Shown piece after piece: positions 26,152-35,423 of a stretch of DNA of 64,000 bases. This stretch comes from Ectothiorhodospiraceae bacterium BW-2. GTDB taxonomy: Bacteria; Pseudomonadota; Gammaproteobacteria; Thiohalomonadales; Thiohalomonadaceae. The translations under genes and the position numbers were made by a program. The stretch lies in the NCBI GenBank assembly GCA_008375315.1, contig CP032507.1, forward strand, positions 2,665,001 through 2,729,000, given 5' to 3'. The notes under the pieces were generated by a model that had not been told where the DNA came from, did no database searches, and worked only from the letters and a program-made list of their open reading frames with translations. Position 1 is the first letter of the stretch, and each line of letters begins with the position of its first letter.

Positions 26152-27072
26152 ATGAAGTTTCTCGCTGACTATACCCTAAAAGGGAGCGCTCAAGCGATTC
26201 TGGTGACCTGTGTTACCGGGATGCTGTCGCTGCTGTTTCTGCCGTTGAGCTACTTTAGTAGTGCCGCCCTCAGTCTGGTCACGCTGCGACAGGGGGTGCG
26301 TGGTGGTGTGATGGTTATGGTGGGGGCGACGGTGGCGATGGCGCTGCTGTCGCAGCTAACGCTAGGTAGCCTCACCCCAGCGCTACTCTATCTACTGCTG
26401 CTCTGGTTTCCGGTCTGGTGGCTCGCCTACCGTCTGCGACTGCGACCAGGGCAGTCACCGCTGCTACTGCACGCGCTAGGCATGGGGGGGCTGTTTCTGC
26501 TGCTGCTCCACGGAGCGATGGCAGGTGAGCCCTCTCTCTGGTGGCAGCAGACGCTGTTGCCGATACTGCATGAGCTCTTAGCTCAGATCGCGACAGCTGA
26601 GATAGATCTGGCGCAACTGGAGCAGGGGGTGGCGCTACTAGCGCCCTTTATGAATGCGCTTTTGGTGGTGACGCTCTTAATGCACATCGTCGGTGGCGTG
26701 ATGCTGGGGCGCTGGTGGCAGTCGCTGCTGTTTAACCCCGGGGGGTTCGGTGCCGAATTTCGGGCGATTACCCTCGGTAGGGGCGTGGCGGGTATGACCG
26801 CTGGGGTGGTGCTAGTGGCCTTGGTGAGTGGCTCGGAGCTACTACAGAGTCTGCTGATGATGGCAGCAGTGGTATTTGCCACCCAAGGGCTGGCTGTGGT
26901 GCACGCCTTAGTGAGACAGCATGGCGCGAGTCGCTGGTGGTTGGTGGGACTCTATCTGCTGCTTCTGTTAGCGATGCCGCAGATAGTGCTACTGCTAGCG
27001 TTGGCTGGGTTGGTGGATAACTGGTTCGATTTTAGAAAATTTTGGCAGGGGCCAAACTCGGATTCCCCGTAG
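26152..27072 (+). CDS. DUF2232 (YybS-like) membrane protein in the S18-L9 interval
   Basis: The 306-residue protein has roughly eight hydrophobic helices (for instance LVTCVTGMLSLLFLPL, ALLYLLLLWFPVWWLAY, GLYLLLLLAMPQIVLLL). Many gammaproteobacteria carry a DUF2232 membrane protein between rpsR and rplI, and this one has the same place and size. Function unknown. It starts 55 bp after rpsR and ends 38 bp before rplI. Confidence 0.8.
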   Translation: MKFLADYTLKGSAQAILVTCVTGMLSLLFLPLSYFSSAALSLVTLRQGVRGGVMVMVGATVAMALLSQLTLGSLTPALLYLLLLWFPVWWLAYRLRLRPGQSPLLLHALGMGGLFLLLLHGAMAGEPSLWWQQTLLPILHELLAQIATAEIDLAQLEQGVALLAPFMNALLVVTLLMHIVGGVMLGRWWQSLLFNPGGFGAEFRAITLGRGVAGMTAGVVLVALVSGSELLQSLLMMAAVVFATQGLAVVHALVRQHGASRWWLVGLYLLLLLAMPQIVLLLALAGLVDNWFDFRKFWQGPNSDSP

Positions 27073-27110
27073 CTACTGCCGCTAAATAGTATATTTTTTT
27101 GAGGTATATC

Positions 27111-27566
27111 ATGGAGATTATTCTTCTACAGAAGATTCGTAATTTGGGCGCTCTAGGTGAGCAGGTGAGAGTTAAACCGGGCTATGCGCGTAATTTTCTT
27201 ATCCCTTCGGGTAGGGCGATTATGGCGACTAAGGCCAATATTGAGAAGTTTCAGGCGCGTCGCGCTGAGTTAGAGAAGCGAGCGGCCGATGAGCAGGCGG
27301 CAGCCCAGTCGTTAGCCGATAAGGTGGCCTCCCTCGGGAGTGTCTCTATCGCGGTACGCGCCGGTGGCGAGGGTAAGCTATTCGGTTCGGTCTCGGCGAA
27401 CGATGTTGCCGAAGCGGTGCAGCGTGCCGGCATTGAGATCGATAGACGCCAAGTCCGGATGCCGGCGGGGGAGAATAGTCTGCGCTCTCTTGGCGAGCAT
27501 GAGGTCATTCTCCATCTGCATGGCGATATCGATCAGCCATTAACGGTAGCTGTTGTGCCCGAGTAG
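27111..27566 (+). CDS. rplI: 50S ribosomal protein L9
   Basis: The 151-residue protein has the N-terminal RNA-binding domain (MEIILLQKIRNLGALG, VKPGYARNFLIPSG), a long connecting helix and a C-terminal domain with GKLFGSV. The ATG at 27111 follows GAGG and starts the conserved N terminus; the ATA at 27099 given by a longer frame is not used. Confidence 0.97.
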   Translation: MEIILLQKIRNLGALGEQVRVKPGYARNFLIPSGRAIMATKANIEKFQARRAELEKRAADEQAAAQSLADKVASLGSVSIAVRAGGEGKLFGSVSANDVAEAVQRAGIEIDRRQVRMPAGENSLRSLGEHEVILHLHGDIDQPLTVAVVPE

Positions 27567-27590
27567 CGCTCGAAACCCTAGTGTCACACC

Positions 27591-27610
27591 AGGCCGCCAT
27601 GTTGCGGCCT
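27591..27610 (+). terminator. Probable terminator after rplI
   Basis: AGGCCGC-CATGTT-GCGGCCT forms a 7-bp stem; a short T-run (GTTTTG) follows 7 bases later, so it may be weak. Confidence 0.45.
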
Positions 27611-27658
27611 GCGCTGTTTTGAGCCTAACGATTTTGCAGCAAGGCATACTATTCGACT

Positions 27659-28138
27659 ATGGCAAAGAAAAAAACTTCGACGACAAACAATTCGGCAACC
27701 ATCGCGCAAAATAGAAAGGCGCGGTTTGACTACTTTATTGAAGAGAACTACGAAGCGGGCTTGGCGCTTGAGGGGTGGGAGGTGAAGAGCCTTCGTGCTG
27801 GTAAGTGTCAGCTAGTCGATAGCTATGTGATTATTAAAGCGGATGAGGCGTGGCTACTCGGATCGCTCATCACGCCACTACTCTCGGCCTCAACCCATAT
27901 TCAGCCCGATGCGACCCGCACCCGTAAGCTGCTGCTCCATCGGCGCGAAATCGATAAGTTACGGGGGGCGGTGGAGCGGCGAGGCTATACCCTCGTCGCC
28001 CTGTCGCTCTACTGGAGCAAGGGGCGGGTCAAAGCCGATATCGGTCTAGCGCGAGGCAAACAGGGTCATGATAAGCGGCAGGTAGAGCAGGATCGTGACT
28101 GGGCGAGGGAGAAACAGCGACTGTTCAAAAGTCGCTAG
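27659..28138 (+). CDS. smpB: SsrA-binding protein SmpB
   Basis: The 159-residue protein contains the SmpB signatures [38 protein letters not shown] and a basic C-terminal tail [12 protein letters not shown] that enters the ribosomal A site during trans-translation. The tmRNA gene is not in the window. Length is normal. Confidence 0.97.
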   Translation: MAKKKTSTTNNSATIAQNRKARFDYFIEENYEAGLALEGWEVKSLRAGKCQLVDSYVIIKADEAWLLGSLITPLLSASTHIQPDATRTRKLLLHRREIDKLRGAVERRGYTLVALSLYWSKGRVKADIGLARGKQGHDKRQVEQDRDWAREKQRLFKSR

Positions 28139-28146
28139 GTTATCCT

Positions 28147-29520
28147 GTGGTCGATTATCAGACCGAAGCGCTGAAAACCCCCCCCCACTCCGCTGAGGCG
28201 GAGCAGTCGCTATTGGGGGGGCTGCTGCTCGATAACCAGAGCTGGGATAGGGTGGCCGATCTGGTCGGCGGCGAAGATTTCTACCGCTACGACCATCGGC
28301 TAATCTTTGCCGCTATTGAGGGGTTAGCCCGCACTAACCAGCCGTTTGATGCGATTACTATCTCCGAATATCTGCAAAAGCGGCAGCAGCTCGATGATAT
28401 CGGCGGCGTGAGCTATTTGAGCAACCTAGTCTCCTCCACCCCCTCGGTGACCAATATTGTCGCCTATGCCAATATTGTGCGCGAACGATCGGTGAAGCGG
28501 CAGCTTATTCGGGTTGCCAATGAGATCGCCGACAGCGTCTTTACCAATGTCGATGGGTCGGTGGAGACTATTCTCGATGATGCCGAGCGGCGGGTGTTTG
28601 AGATCGCCGAACAGACCACTAAAAATCGCTCCTCATTTCAGCCGATGAAGAAGCTGCTCGCTGGGGCGTTAGAGCGCATTGAGGAGCTCTACGCTAGCAG
28701 CGAAAATATTACCGGCATCGCGACCGGTTTTGATGACTTTGATGGGCAGACTTCGGGGTTACAACCGGCCGATTTGGTGATTATTGCCGGCCGCCCTTCG
28801 ATGGGGAAGACCAGTTTTGCGATGAATATCGCCGAAAATGCGGCGATTAAGGGCAAAAAACCGGTCGCTATCTTCTCGCTAGAGATGCCGGGGGAGCAGA
28901 TTGTGATGCGGATGATCGCCTCTCTAGGGCGGATTAATCTGAAAAATCTGCGTACCGGCGCGTTGAGTGACGAGGATTGGCCTAGGATTACTTCGGCAAT
29001 TGCGATGCTGAATGAGGCACCGATTTTTATCGATGACACCTCTGGCCTCTCGCCGACCGAGCTGCGGGCAAAGGCGCGGCGTCTCAGTCGTGAGCACGGG
29101 TTAGGGCTAATCGTGATCGACTATCTACAGTTAATGCAGGGGAGCGACAATAGACAGGAGAATCGGGCGACTGAGCTATCGGAGATATCGAGATCGCTCA
29201 AGAATCTGGCCAAAGAGCTCGGTGTGCCGGTGATTGCGCTGTCGCAGCTCAACCGCAGCCTCGAAAATCGTCCGAATAAGCGGCCGATTATGTCCGATCT
29301 ACGCGAGTCGGGGGCGATTGAGCAAGATGCCGATCTGATCGCCTTTGTCTATCGCGATGAGGTCTATAACGAAGATACGAAAGAGAGCGGTGTGGCGGAG
29401 ATTATTATCGGCAAGCAGCGCAACGGCCCGATAGGAACAGTCAGGCTCTCTTTTTTGCACGAGCATACCCGTTTCGAAAATCTGACCACGAAGAGCTATG
29501 ACGACTACTACCATGAGTAG
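28147..29520 (+). CDS. dnaB: Replicative DNA helicase DnaB
   Basis: The 457-residue protein has the DnaB N-terminal helical domain (PPHSAEAEQSLLGGLLLD) and the RecA-like motor with Walker A GRPSMGKTSFA, Walker B LIVIDYLQLM and the arginine finger region RNGPIGTV. A GTG at 28147, 8 bp after AGG, is the start. No intein is present. The order dnaB-alr is common in gammaproteobacteria. Confidence 0.97.
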   Translation: MVDYQTEALKTPPHSAEAEQSLLGGLLLDNQSWDRVADLVGGEDFYRYDHRLIFAAIEGLARTNQPFDAITISEYLQKRQQLDDIGGVSYLSNLVSSTPSVTNIVAYANIVRERSVKRQLIRVANEIADSVFTNVDGSVETILDDAERRVFEIAEQTTKNRSSFQPMKKLLAGALERIEELYASSENITGIATGFDDFDGQTSGLQPADLVIIAGRPSMGKTSFAMNIAENAAIKGKKPVAIFSLEMPGEQIVMRMIASLGRINLKNLRTGALSDEDWPRITSAIAMLNEAPIFIDDTSGLSPTELRAKARRLSREHGLGLIVIDYLQLMQGSDNRQENRATELSEISRSLKNLAKELGVPVIALSQLNRSLENRPNKRPIMSDLRESGAIEQDADLIAFVYRDEVYNEDTKESGVAEIIIGKQRNGPIGTVRLSFLHEHTRFENLTTKSYDDYYHE

Positions 29521-29523
29521 GCG

Positions 29524-30612
29524 ATGCAACGGGTAGTGGCAACCATTTCGTTAGCGGCGCTACGCCACAATCTACAGCGGGTACGCGCCTTTGCCCCCGG
29601 ACGGCGGATCTGGGCGGTGGTTAAAGCCGATGGCTATGGCCATGGGCTACTCAATGTGGCCAGAGGGCTGACAGAGGCCGATGGTTTCGCCGTCGCGACA
29701 CTGGAGGAGGGGCTGACACTGCGCCACCACTATCGGGAGAGAGCTATTTTGCTGCTAGAGGGGTGTCACGATGACGAAGAGTTACGGCAGGCGCTAGCGG
29801 CTCGATTAACCCCAGTCGTTCACCAGCGACACCAGCTAGCGGCACTCAAGCGCCAAGCGCCGGCCACCATTTGGCTTAAAATCGATAGCGGCATGGGGCG
29901 GCTCGGCTTTTTACCGACCGAAGTGGCCTCAATCTATCGTCAATTAACGGCTCTACCTCACGTAACGCTGGCAGGGTGGATGACCCACTACGCCAATGCC
30001 GATGCTAGCGACCATGAGGGAACTGCGGCACAGTGGCGGCAGTTTCAGCAAACGATTGTTGCTCAACACCGAGTGAAAGGGGGAGCGGTCGTCACCTCCT
30101 GCGCTAATTCGGCGGCTGTGATCGCTTGGCCAGACTATCAGGGTGACTGGGTGCGACCTGGCATTATGCTCTACGGTATCTCACCGATGCTCGGTAGTGA
30201 GGGCAGCGCCCACCAGTTACGCCCCGTTATGAGCCTCACAGCACCGCTTATCGCGATGAAACGGCTATCGGCGGGGGCGACGATCGGCTACGGCTCTAGC
30301 TGGCGCTGTGAACGGGAGACCACTATCGGCGTGGTCGGTATCGGTTATGGTGATGGCTATCCGCGTCACGCCCCCTCAGGGAGTCGGGTCGGTTTTAGGG
30401 GGCAGAGCGTTGCGCTACTAGGGCGGGTGTCGATGGATATGATCGTGATCGATTTAACCGACTGCTCCGCCCCTAACATCGGTGAGCGGGTGGTGTTATG
30501 GGGCGAAGGCTATCCGCTAGAGCGGCTAGCGAATAGCTGCGGCACCATCGGCTATGAGCTAACCTGTCGGCTCACCCCTCGGGTAGAGAGGAGGGTCATT
30601 GATGAGCCGTGA
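29524..30612 (+). CDS. alr: Alanine racemase
   Basis: The 362-residue PLP enzyme has the lysine in AVVKADGYGHG, the MGRLGF motif, the second catalytic Tyr in TIGYGSSW and the C-terminal motif VGRVSMDMIVIDLT. It makes D-alanine for peptidoglycan. It begins 3 bp after dnaB and overlaps pqiA by 11 bp. Confidence 0.96.
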   Translation: MQRVVATISLAALRHNLQRVRAFAPGRRIWAVVKADGYGHGLLNVARGLTEADGFAVATLEEGLTLRHHYRERAILLLEGCHDDEELRQALAARLTPVVHQRHQLAALKRQAPATIWLKIDSGMGRLGFLPTEVASIYRQLTALPHVTLAGWMTHYANADASDHEGTAAQWRQFQQTIVAQHRVKGGAVVTSCANSAAVIAWPDYQGDWVRPGIMLYGISPMLGSEGSAHQLRPVMSLTAPLIAMKRLSAGATIGYGSSWRCERETTIGVVGIGYGDGYPRHAPSGSRVGFRGQSVALLGRVSMDMIVIDLTDCSAPNIGERVVLWGEGYPLERLANSCGTIGYELTCRLTPRVERRVIDEP

Positions 30613-31201
30613 GCTATCGCAACTCATCGCCTGTCGCTATTGTGATCTACTCCAGCGGCGTCAGCCTCTGCAACCTGGGCAGAGTGCTCACTGCTGTCGC
30701 TGCCACTCGCTGCTCTACCGTGATGACGATGGCCACCAACGCGCTCTGCCGCTGCTATTTGCCTCGCTGCTGCTGCTACTGCTGGCTAGTAGTCTGCCCT
30801 TAATAACTCTAGAGGTGGGATCGATGGCGCGTGAGATGCACCTGGTCTCGGCGGTAGTGGCGCTCTATACCAACTATAATCCACCGTTGTCGCTCTTTGT
30901 CGCCATGATTTTGCTCATTCTGCCGCTGATGCGAGTGATTGGGCTCATCTATGTTCTCTGGGCGGCAGAGAGTGGCTGGGCGCTACCGGCGTGGCGACGG
31001 GTGTGGCATCTGACCGAGGAGGTGGCACCTTGGACGATGCACGAAATCTATCTACTAGGTGTGGTGGTGGCGCTGGTGAAGCTAGCGGTGATGGGTGAGG
31101 TGATTTTGGGGGGGGCGCTGTTCGCCTTTGTCGGCTTTATTATCGCCCAAGTGTGGGCTGAGACGCTGATTAACCACGAGGCGTTATGGCGCAAGCTGTG
31201 A
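30602..31201 (+). CDS. pqiA: PqiA-like protein, first half of a split pqiA
   Basis: The 199-residue protein has a zinc-ribbon-like head, CRYC and CCRC, and four membrane segments (LPLLFASLLLLLLASSLPL, ILLILPLMRVIGLIYVLW, IYLLGVVVALVKLAVMG, ALFAFVGFIIAQVW). E. coli PqiA carries two such units fused; here they are separate genes. ATG 30602 follows AGGAGG; the TTG at 30599 is ignored. PqiABC is an intermembrane lipid-transport system. Confidence 0.85.
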   Translation: MSRELSQLIACRYCDLLQRRQPLQPGQSAHCCRCHSLLYRDDDGHQRALPLLFASLLLLLLASSLPLITLEVGSMAREMHLVSAVVALYTNYNPPLSLFVAMILLILPLMRVIGLIYVLWAAESGWALPAWRRVWHLTEEVAPWTMHEIYLLGVVVALVKLAVMGEVILGGALFAFVGFIIAQVWAETLINHEALWRKL

Positions 31202-31833
31202 CAGCCCGCCGTGCCGCTCTTATCGCTTGTAGCGGCTGTAATCGCCTCTATGAGGCGGCGCAGATCGCCTCGATCGAGGGCGGGGTGCGCTGCGGCCACT
31301 GCCATAAACCGCTCTATTCGCGCAAGCCTAACTCACTACAACGAGCGTGGGGTTGGCTTCTCGCCGCGATGGTGCTCTATCTGCCAGCGAATCTCTATCC
31401 GATGATGCAGACCACCTCACTAGGGCGCAGCGATGAGGCCTCTATTATTGAGGGGGTGGCTATTCTATGGCAGCACGGTTCCTATCTGGTCGCGGGCGTG
31501 GTATTTTTGGCCAGTGTCGCGATTCCGCTACTAAAATTTATGGTACTGGGCTATCTGCTGCTGTCGATTCAGCTCCACGCCCAAGTGTCGGCGCGGCAGC
31601 GGCTAAGGCTCCACCGTCTGGTCGAGTTTATCGGTCGCTGGTCGATGCTGGATGTGTTTGTGGTGGCGATCTTAACGACCCTAGTACAGTTTCAGCCGTT
31701 GGCGGCAGTGGTGCCGGGGCTAGGGCTGGAGCTATTTGCCGCTGTGGTCGTATTGACGATGGTAGCGGCCAATTCGATCGATTCACGCCTATTGTGGGAT
31801 AGTATGAACCAAACCGAAGTTAACCGAGGGTAA
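31186..31833 (+). CDS. pqiA: PqiA-like protein, second half of a split pqiA
   Basis: The 215-residue protein has the same plan as its neighbour: cysteine pairs CSGC and CGHC, then four membrane helices (WLLAAMVLYLPANLYPMM, VAGVVFLASVAIPLLKFMV, MLDVFVVAILTTLVQ, LFAAVVVLTMVAANS). Its ATG lies inside the end of the first half (16-bp overlap), so the two subunits are made together. It acts with the MCE protein PqiB. Confidence 0.85.
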   Translation: MAQAVTARRAALIACSGCNRLYEAAQIASIEGGVRCGHCHKPLYSRKPNSLQRAWGWLLAAMVLYLPANLYPMMQTTSLGRSDEASIIEGVAILWQHGSYLVAGVVFLASVAIPLLKFMVLGYLLLSIQLHAQVSARQRLRLHRLVEFIGRWSMLDVFVVAILTTLVQFQPLAAVVPGLGLELFAAVVVLTMVAANSIDSRLLWDSMNQTEVNRG

Positions 31834-31839
31834 GAGCGG

Positions 31840-33519
31840 GTGTCGTTAGAGGGGGAGAGAGTCGCGTCAGAGCCGGTGGCGGTGGTGGTTGAGCGCCATC
31901 ATCGCCTCTCGACGCTGACGCTGTGGCTGTTGCCGCTGCTGGCGATGTTGCTGGGGCTCTGGTTAACTTGGCAGCACTACGAGGAGCAGGGGCCGGAGAT
32001 TACCATCACCTTTGCGACCGCCGATGGGCTGGAGGCGAGGGCGACTAAAATCAAATATAAAGATGTGGTTATTGGGGAGGTGACCGCAGTAGAGCTGTTG
32101 CCAAAACTGGATCGAGTGGCGGTGACGGCTCGTATGGTGAAGCAGGCTCGCCCCTGGTTAACCGCAGAGACGCGGTTTTGGGTGGTGCGGCCCCAAGCGT
32201 CGCTGCAGGGGATTTCGGGGCTCAATGCCCTCTTCTCCGGCACCTACATTCAGGCCGATGTGGTGCTAGAGGGGGAGACAAAGCGCAGCTACACCGGATT
32301 AGATACGCCGCCGCAGACCGAATCGGGGGCACCGGGGATGCGGTTGCGACTCCAAGCGCAGCAGGCGGGATCGATTTCAGTCGGCGCACCGGTCTATTTT
32401 CGTCAAATTCCGGTTGGGCGGATCGAGAGTCGGCAGTTTATTCGTCAGGGGGGGGCGATAGAGTTCGGGATCTTTATCGATGCCCCCTTTCATCAACAGG
32501 TGAGTGATAAGAGCCGCTTTTGGAATGTGAGCGGCTTTCAGGCGACGGTGACCAGTGAAGGGGTGCAGCTACAGACCCACACGCTAGAGTCACTGTTAGT
32601 GGGGGGGGTGGCGTTTGACCATCTCGCCTCCGAGCGGGGAGAGGCGGTCGCGGCGGGGGATAGTTTTATTCTCTACGCTAACGAGGCCGAGGCGAGGGAG
32701 CAGCGCTACGCCGAGCAGATTCGAGCTAAACTCTCCTATCAGCTCTTTTTTGAGGAGTCGGTGCGGGGGCTCAATATCGGCGCAGCGGTCGAATATTTAG
32801 GCGTGCCGGTCGGTCAGGTGGTGGAGGTTAACTTGCGCTACCGCGCCGAGCTGCGGCACGGCGTGATTGCGGTCGTGGTTGAGCTAGAGCCGGAACGATT
32901 CGGTCTTGAGGGGCCGATGGACTATCGTAAACTACTACAGCAGGCGATCGCCAATGGGCTGCACGGCCAGTTGCAAAGTAGTAGCCTCCTTACCGGACAG
33001 CTCATTGTGGCGCTACAGTCGCACCCCGATAGTGAGGCGAAACACTACCCGTTTGCGACCCCGTTAGCGCAGATCCCGACGGTGAGTTCTGATCTAACCC
33101 GTCTGACCCGTAAGGCCAACTCGATGCTAGATCAGTGGCTAGCGCTGCCGCTCGATGAAATTGTCGCCTCGGTCAATCGCACTATTAAAGCCACAGAGCA
33201 GCTCCTGAGCGACCCCACGCTGCAAGCGGTGCCGCAGGGGGTCAATCAGACGCTGCACCAACTACGCCTGTCGTTGCAGCAGCTCGATGAGACTCTAACC
33301 GGCTTTGACCGCTTAGTTAATCGCAGCGAGTCGTTTCTAACCACGACTCAAAGTACGCTGCAGCAGACCCAGACGGTACTTGAGGGGATTGGCCCCGATT
33401 CGGTGCTCTATTTTGATACCCTAAACACCCTTAAATCGCTCGATGAGGCATCACGGGCGGTAGAGGAGCTGATGCGCACCCTAGAGCGCAACCCGAAAGC
33501 GATCTTTGGAGAGAGTTAG
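31840..33519 (+). CDS. pqiB: PqiB, MCE-domain intermembrane transport protein
   Basis: The 559-residue protein has one N-terminal membrane anchor (LTLWLLPLLAMLLGLWLTW) followed by three MCE/MlaD units: EITITFATADGLEA, a middle unit starting LRLQAQQAGSISVGAPVYFRQ and a third starting YQLFFEESVRGLNIGAAVEYLG. A C-terminal helical region makes the needle-like tunnel known in E. coli PqiB. GTG start. It transports lipids between membranes together with PqiA and PqiC. Confidence 0.93.
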   Translation: MSLEGERVASEPVAVVVERHHRLSTLTLWLLPLLAMLLGLWLTWQHYEEQGPEITITFATADGLEARATKIKYKDVVIGEVTAVELLPKLDRVAVTARMVKQARPWLTAETRFWVVRPQASLQGISGLNALFSGTYIQADVVLEGETKRSYTGLDTPPQTESGAPGMRLRLQAQQAGSISVGAPVYFRQIPVGRIESRQFIRQGGAIEFGIFIDAPFHQQVSDKSRFWNVSGFQATVTSEGVQLQTHTLESLLVGGVAFDHLASERGEAVAAGDSFILYANEAEAREQRYAEQIRAKLSYQLFFEESVRGLNIGAAVEYLGVPVGQVVEVNLRYRAELRHGVIAVVVELEPERFGLEGPMDYRKLLQQAIANGLHGQLQSSSLLTGQLIVALQSHPDSEAKHYPFATPLAQIPTVSSDLTRLTRKANSMLDQWLALPLDEIVASVNRTIKATEQLLSDPTLQAVPQGVNQTLHQLRLSLQQLDETLTGFDRLVNRSESFLTTTQSTLQQTQTVLEGIGPDSVLYFDTLNTLKSLDEASRAVEELMRTLERNPKAIFGES

Positions 33520-34134
33520 ATGAGAGGAGCTAGCAACGCTTGGATAGTCTTGATAGTCGGGATGGCGGCTGCGATGGTAGGGGGGTGTTCACTGCTGTCA
33601 CTGGAGGATGCCAACTTCTACCTGCTGTTGCCGCAGGCGGCTAAAGAGCGGCACCCACTGCCGACCGATACGGTCGTGGTATTGAATCGAATAGCGCTCG
33701 CCCCCTATCTCGACTCGACCCGACTGCTGTTACAACAGAGCGATAACCGCCTGCAGCAGGCGGCAGATCGGGTTTGGGCCGAATCGCTGCAAGATAATAT
33801 TCAGCGAGTCGTGGCACTCAATCTAGCGGCAAGATTGCAGCTACCTAGGGTCGAGGGGCCGAGCTATCGAGGAGAGGGGTTTAAACAGGCGTGGCGGGTG
33901 AGTCTCGCTATCGACTACTTTCACGGCTCAATGGTCGATGGTATTGAGCTGCACACCTATTGGCAGCTCCACTATGGTGATAAGGCGACCTTGCTCCAGC
34001 GGCAGGAGCAGATTCATGTCGTGACCGGTTTTAACAGTTATGATCGCCTAGTCGAGGGGATGAGCCGAGCGCTAGCGGAGCTGGCCGACCGTATAGCGAC
34101 AGCAGTCGCACAATCGATTAACTCTAGACAATGA
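33520..34134 (+). CDS. pqiC: PqiC, outer-membrane lipoprotein of the Pqi system
   Basis: The 204-residue protein has a lipoprotein signal with lipobox VGGC (Cys at residue 23) and an ABC-type auxiliary (DUF330) domain: FYLLLPQAAK, VLNRIALAPYLDS and VWAESLQDNIQRVV. It starts on the base after the PqiB stop, completing the operon pqiA-pqiA-pqiB-pqiC. Confidence 0.88.
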   Translation: MRGASNAWIVLIVGMAAAMVGGCSLLSLEDANFYLLLPQAAKERHPLPTDTVVVLNRIALAPYLDSTRLLLQQSDNRLQQAADRVWAESLQDNIQRVVALNLAARLQLPRVEGPSYRGEGFKQAWRVSLAIDYFHGSMVDGIELHTYWQLHYGDKATLLQRQEQIHVVTGFNSYDRLVEGMSRALAELADRIATAVAQSINSRQ

Positions 34135-34146
34135 GACAAAGTAGCA

Positions 34147-35403
34147 ATGGAAAAATTTTTTGTAGGACGACAGCCGATCTTTAACCGTAAGCAGCAGGTG
34201 GTGGCCTATGAGCTGCTCTATCGGGCGAAGGCGGGGGCCGATAGCGCTAATGTGATTGATGGCGATAAGGCCACTTCACAGGTGATAGTCAATAGTCTGT
34301 TTGACATTGGCCTAGAGCATCTAGTCGGTGAGAGTGTCGCTTTTATTAACCTAACCGATAGCTTTATTCGTGGCGATATGGCGATGCCGTTTAACCATCG
34401 TCAGGTGGTGTTAGAGATGTTAGAGAATGTCGAACCGACCGCCGAAGCGTTAGCCGGGATGAAGAAGTTGGCGGCACAAAAGTTTACCCTAGCACTAGAT
34501 GACTTTATCTACCGTCCCGAGTTCGATCCCTTTTTAGAGCTAGCCCATATTGTCAAATTGGAGGTGATGAACCTCTCCAAAACCGAGCTTGCCGCCCGTA
34601 TTGCCCCGCTGAAAAAGTTTAAGGTCAAACTGCTAGCCGAAAAGGTGGAGACCCAGCAGGAGTATCAAGACTGTCTTGAGCTCGGCTTTTCGATGTTTCA
34701 AGGCTACTTTCTCTGTAAACCGCAGCTAGTCGAGGGGCGGCGGCTAGCGCCTAATAAGATGGTGCTGCTCAACTTAATGTCGAAAGTGCAAAATCCCGAT
34801 ATCGAAATGGGGCAGCTTGAGGAGCTGATTGTGCAGGATGTCTCGCTCTCCTATCGACTACTAAAGCTGATTAACTCGGCCAATTTTGGCCTGCGGCATG
34901 AGATAGAGTCGATTGCCATGGCGCTCTCTCTCTTAGGACTAAAGGCGGTACGCAACTGGGTGAGCCTGATTATGTTGAGCCATGTCGATGATAAACCGCC
35001 GGAGCTGCTCAAAATTGCCATCTTTCGGGCCAGACTGTGTGAACAGATCGGCAAGTTGGTGATACCGAACCAGATCGCGCAATGTTTTACGGTAGGGCTC
35101 TTCTCTCTGTTAGAGGCGATGATGGATCAGCCCCTCAAGGAGCTGCTACAGGAGCTGCCGCTAGCGAACGATATTAAACTAGCACTGCTCGATCCGAGGG
35201 TCAATCTTCAGGGCAATATCCTACAGTTAGTGGTACTCTATGAGAGTGGCCGTTGGGCGGAGATTGAGCTTCTTGAGGGGGAGGAGGGCTGTGTTAAATT
35301 GTCCCGAGCGCCGAAGAATCGACAGCTAAAGCTCGACGAGCTGCAACGGCTCTATCTGGAGGCGATCGAGTGGAGTGAGCTGCAGATGCAGCAGTTTAAA
35401 TAA
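34147..35403 (+). CDS. EAL-like/HDOD signalling protein (YuxH type)
   Basis: The 418-residue protein begins with a reduced EAL domain (FFVGRQPIF, YELLYRA in place of EAL, LALDDF) and continues with an HDOD domain from about residue 200 (LEELIVQDVSLSYRLLKLINSANFG). The altered EAL triad suggests that it does not cleave c-di-GMP but may bind it or another protein. It is first in a run of signalling genes. HDOD proteins act as adaptors in stress, motility and cyclic nucleotide signalling. Confidence 0.88.
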   Translation: MEKFFVGRQPIFNRKQQVVAYELLYRAKAGADSANVIDGDKATSQVIVNSLFDIGLEHLVGESVAFINLTDSFIRGDMAMPFNHRQVVLEMLENVEPTAEALAGMKKLAAQKFTLALDDFIYRPEFDPFLELAHIVKLEVMNLSKTELAARIAPLKKFKVKLLAEKVETQQEYQDCLELGFSMFQGYFLCKPQLVEGRRLAPNKMVLLNLMSKVQNPDIEMGQLEELIVQDVSLSYRLLKLINSANFGLRHEIESIAMALSLLGLKAVRNWVSLIMLSHVDDKPPELLKIAIFRARLCEQIGKLVIPNQIAQCFTVGLFSLLEAMMDQPLKELLQELPLANDIKLALLDPRVNLQGNILQLVVLYESGRWAEIELLEGEEGCVKLSRAPKNRQLKLDELQRLYLEAIEWSELQMQQFK

Positions 35404-35423
35404 CTTATCAGAGGATAGGGTAA

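Noticed and set aside
30602-31833. pqiA halves as a frameshifted gene
   Set aside because: Each half has its own start, zinc motif and four helices, and separate PqiA-like units are common in other bacteria, so a natural split is more likely than damage.
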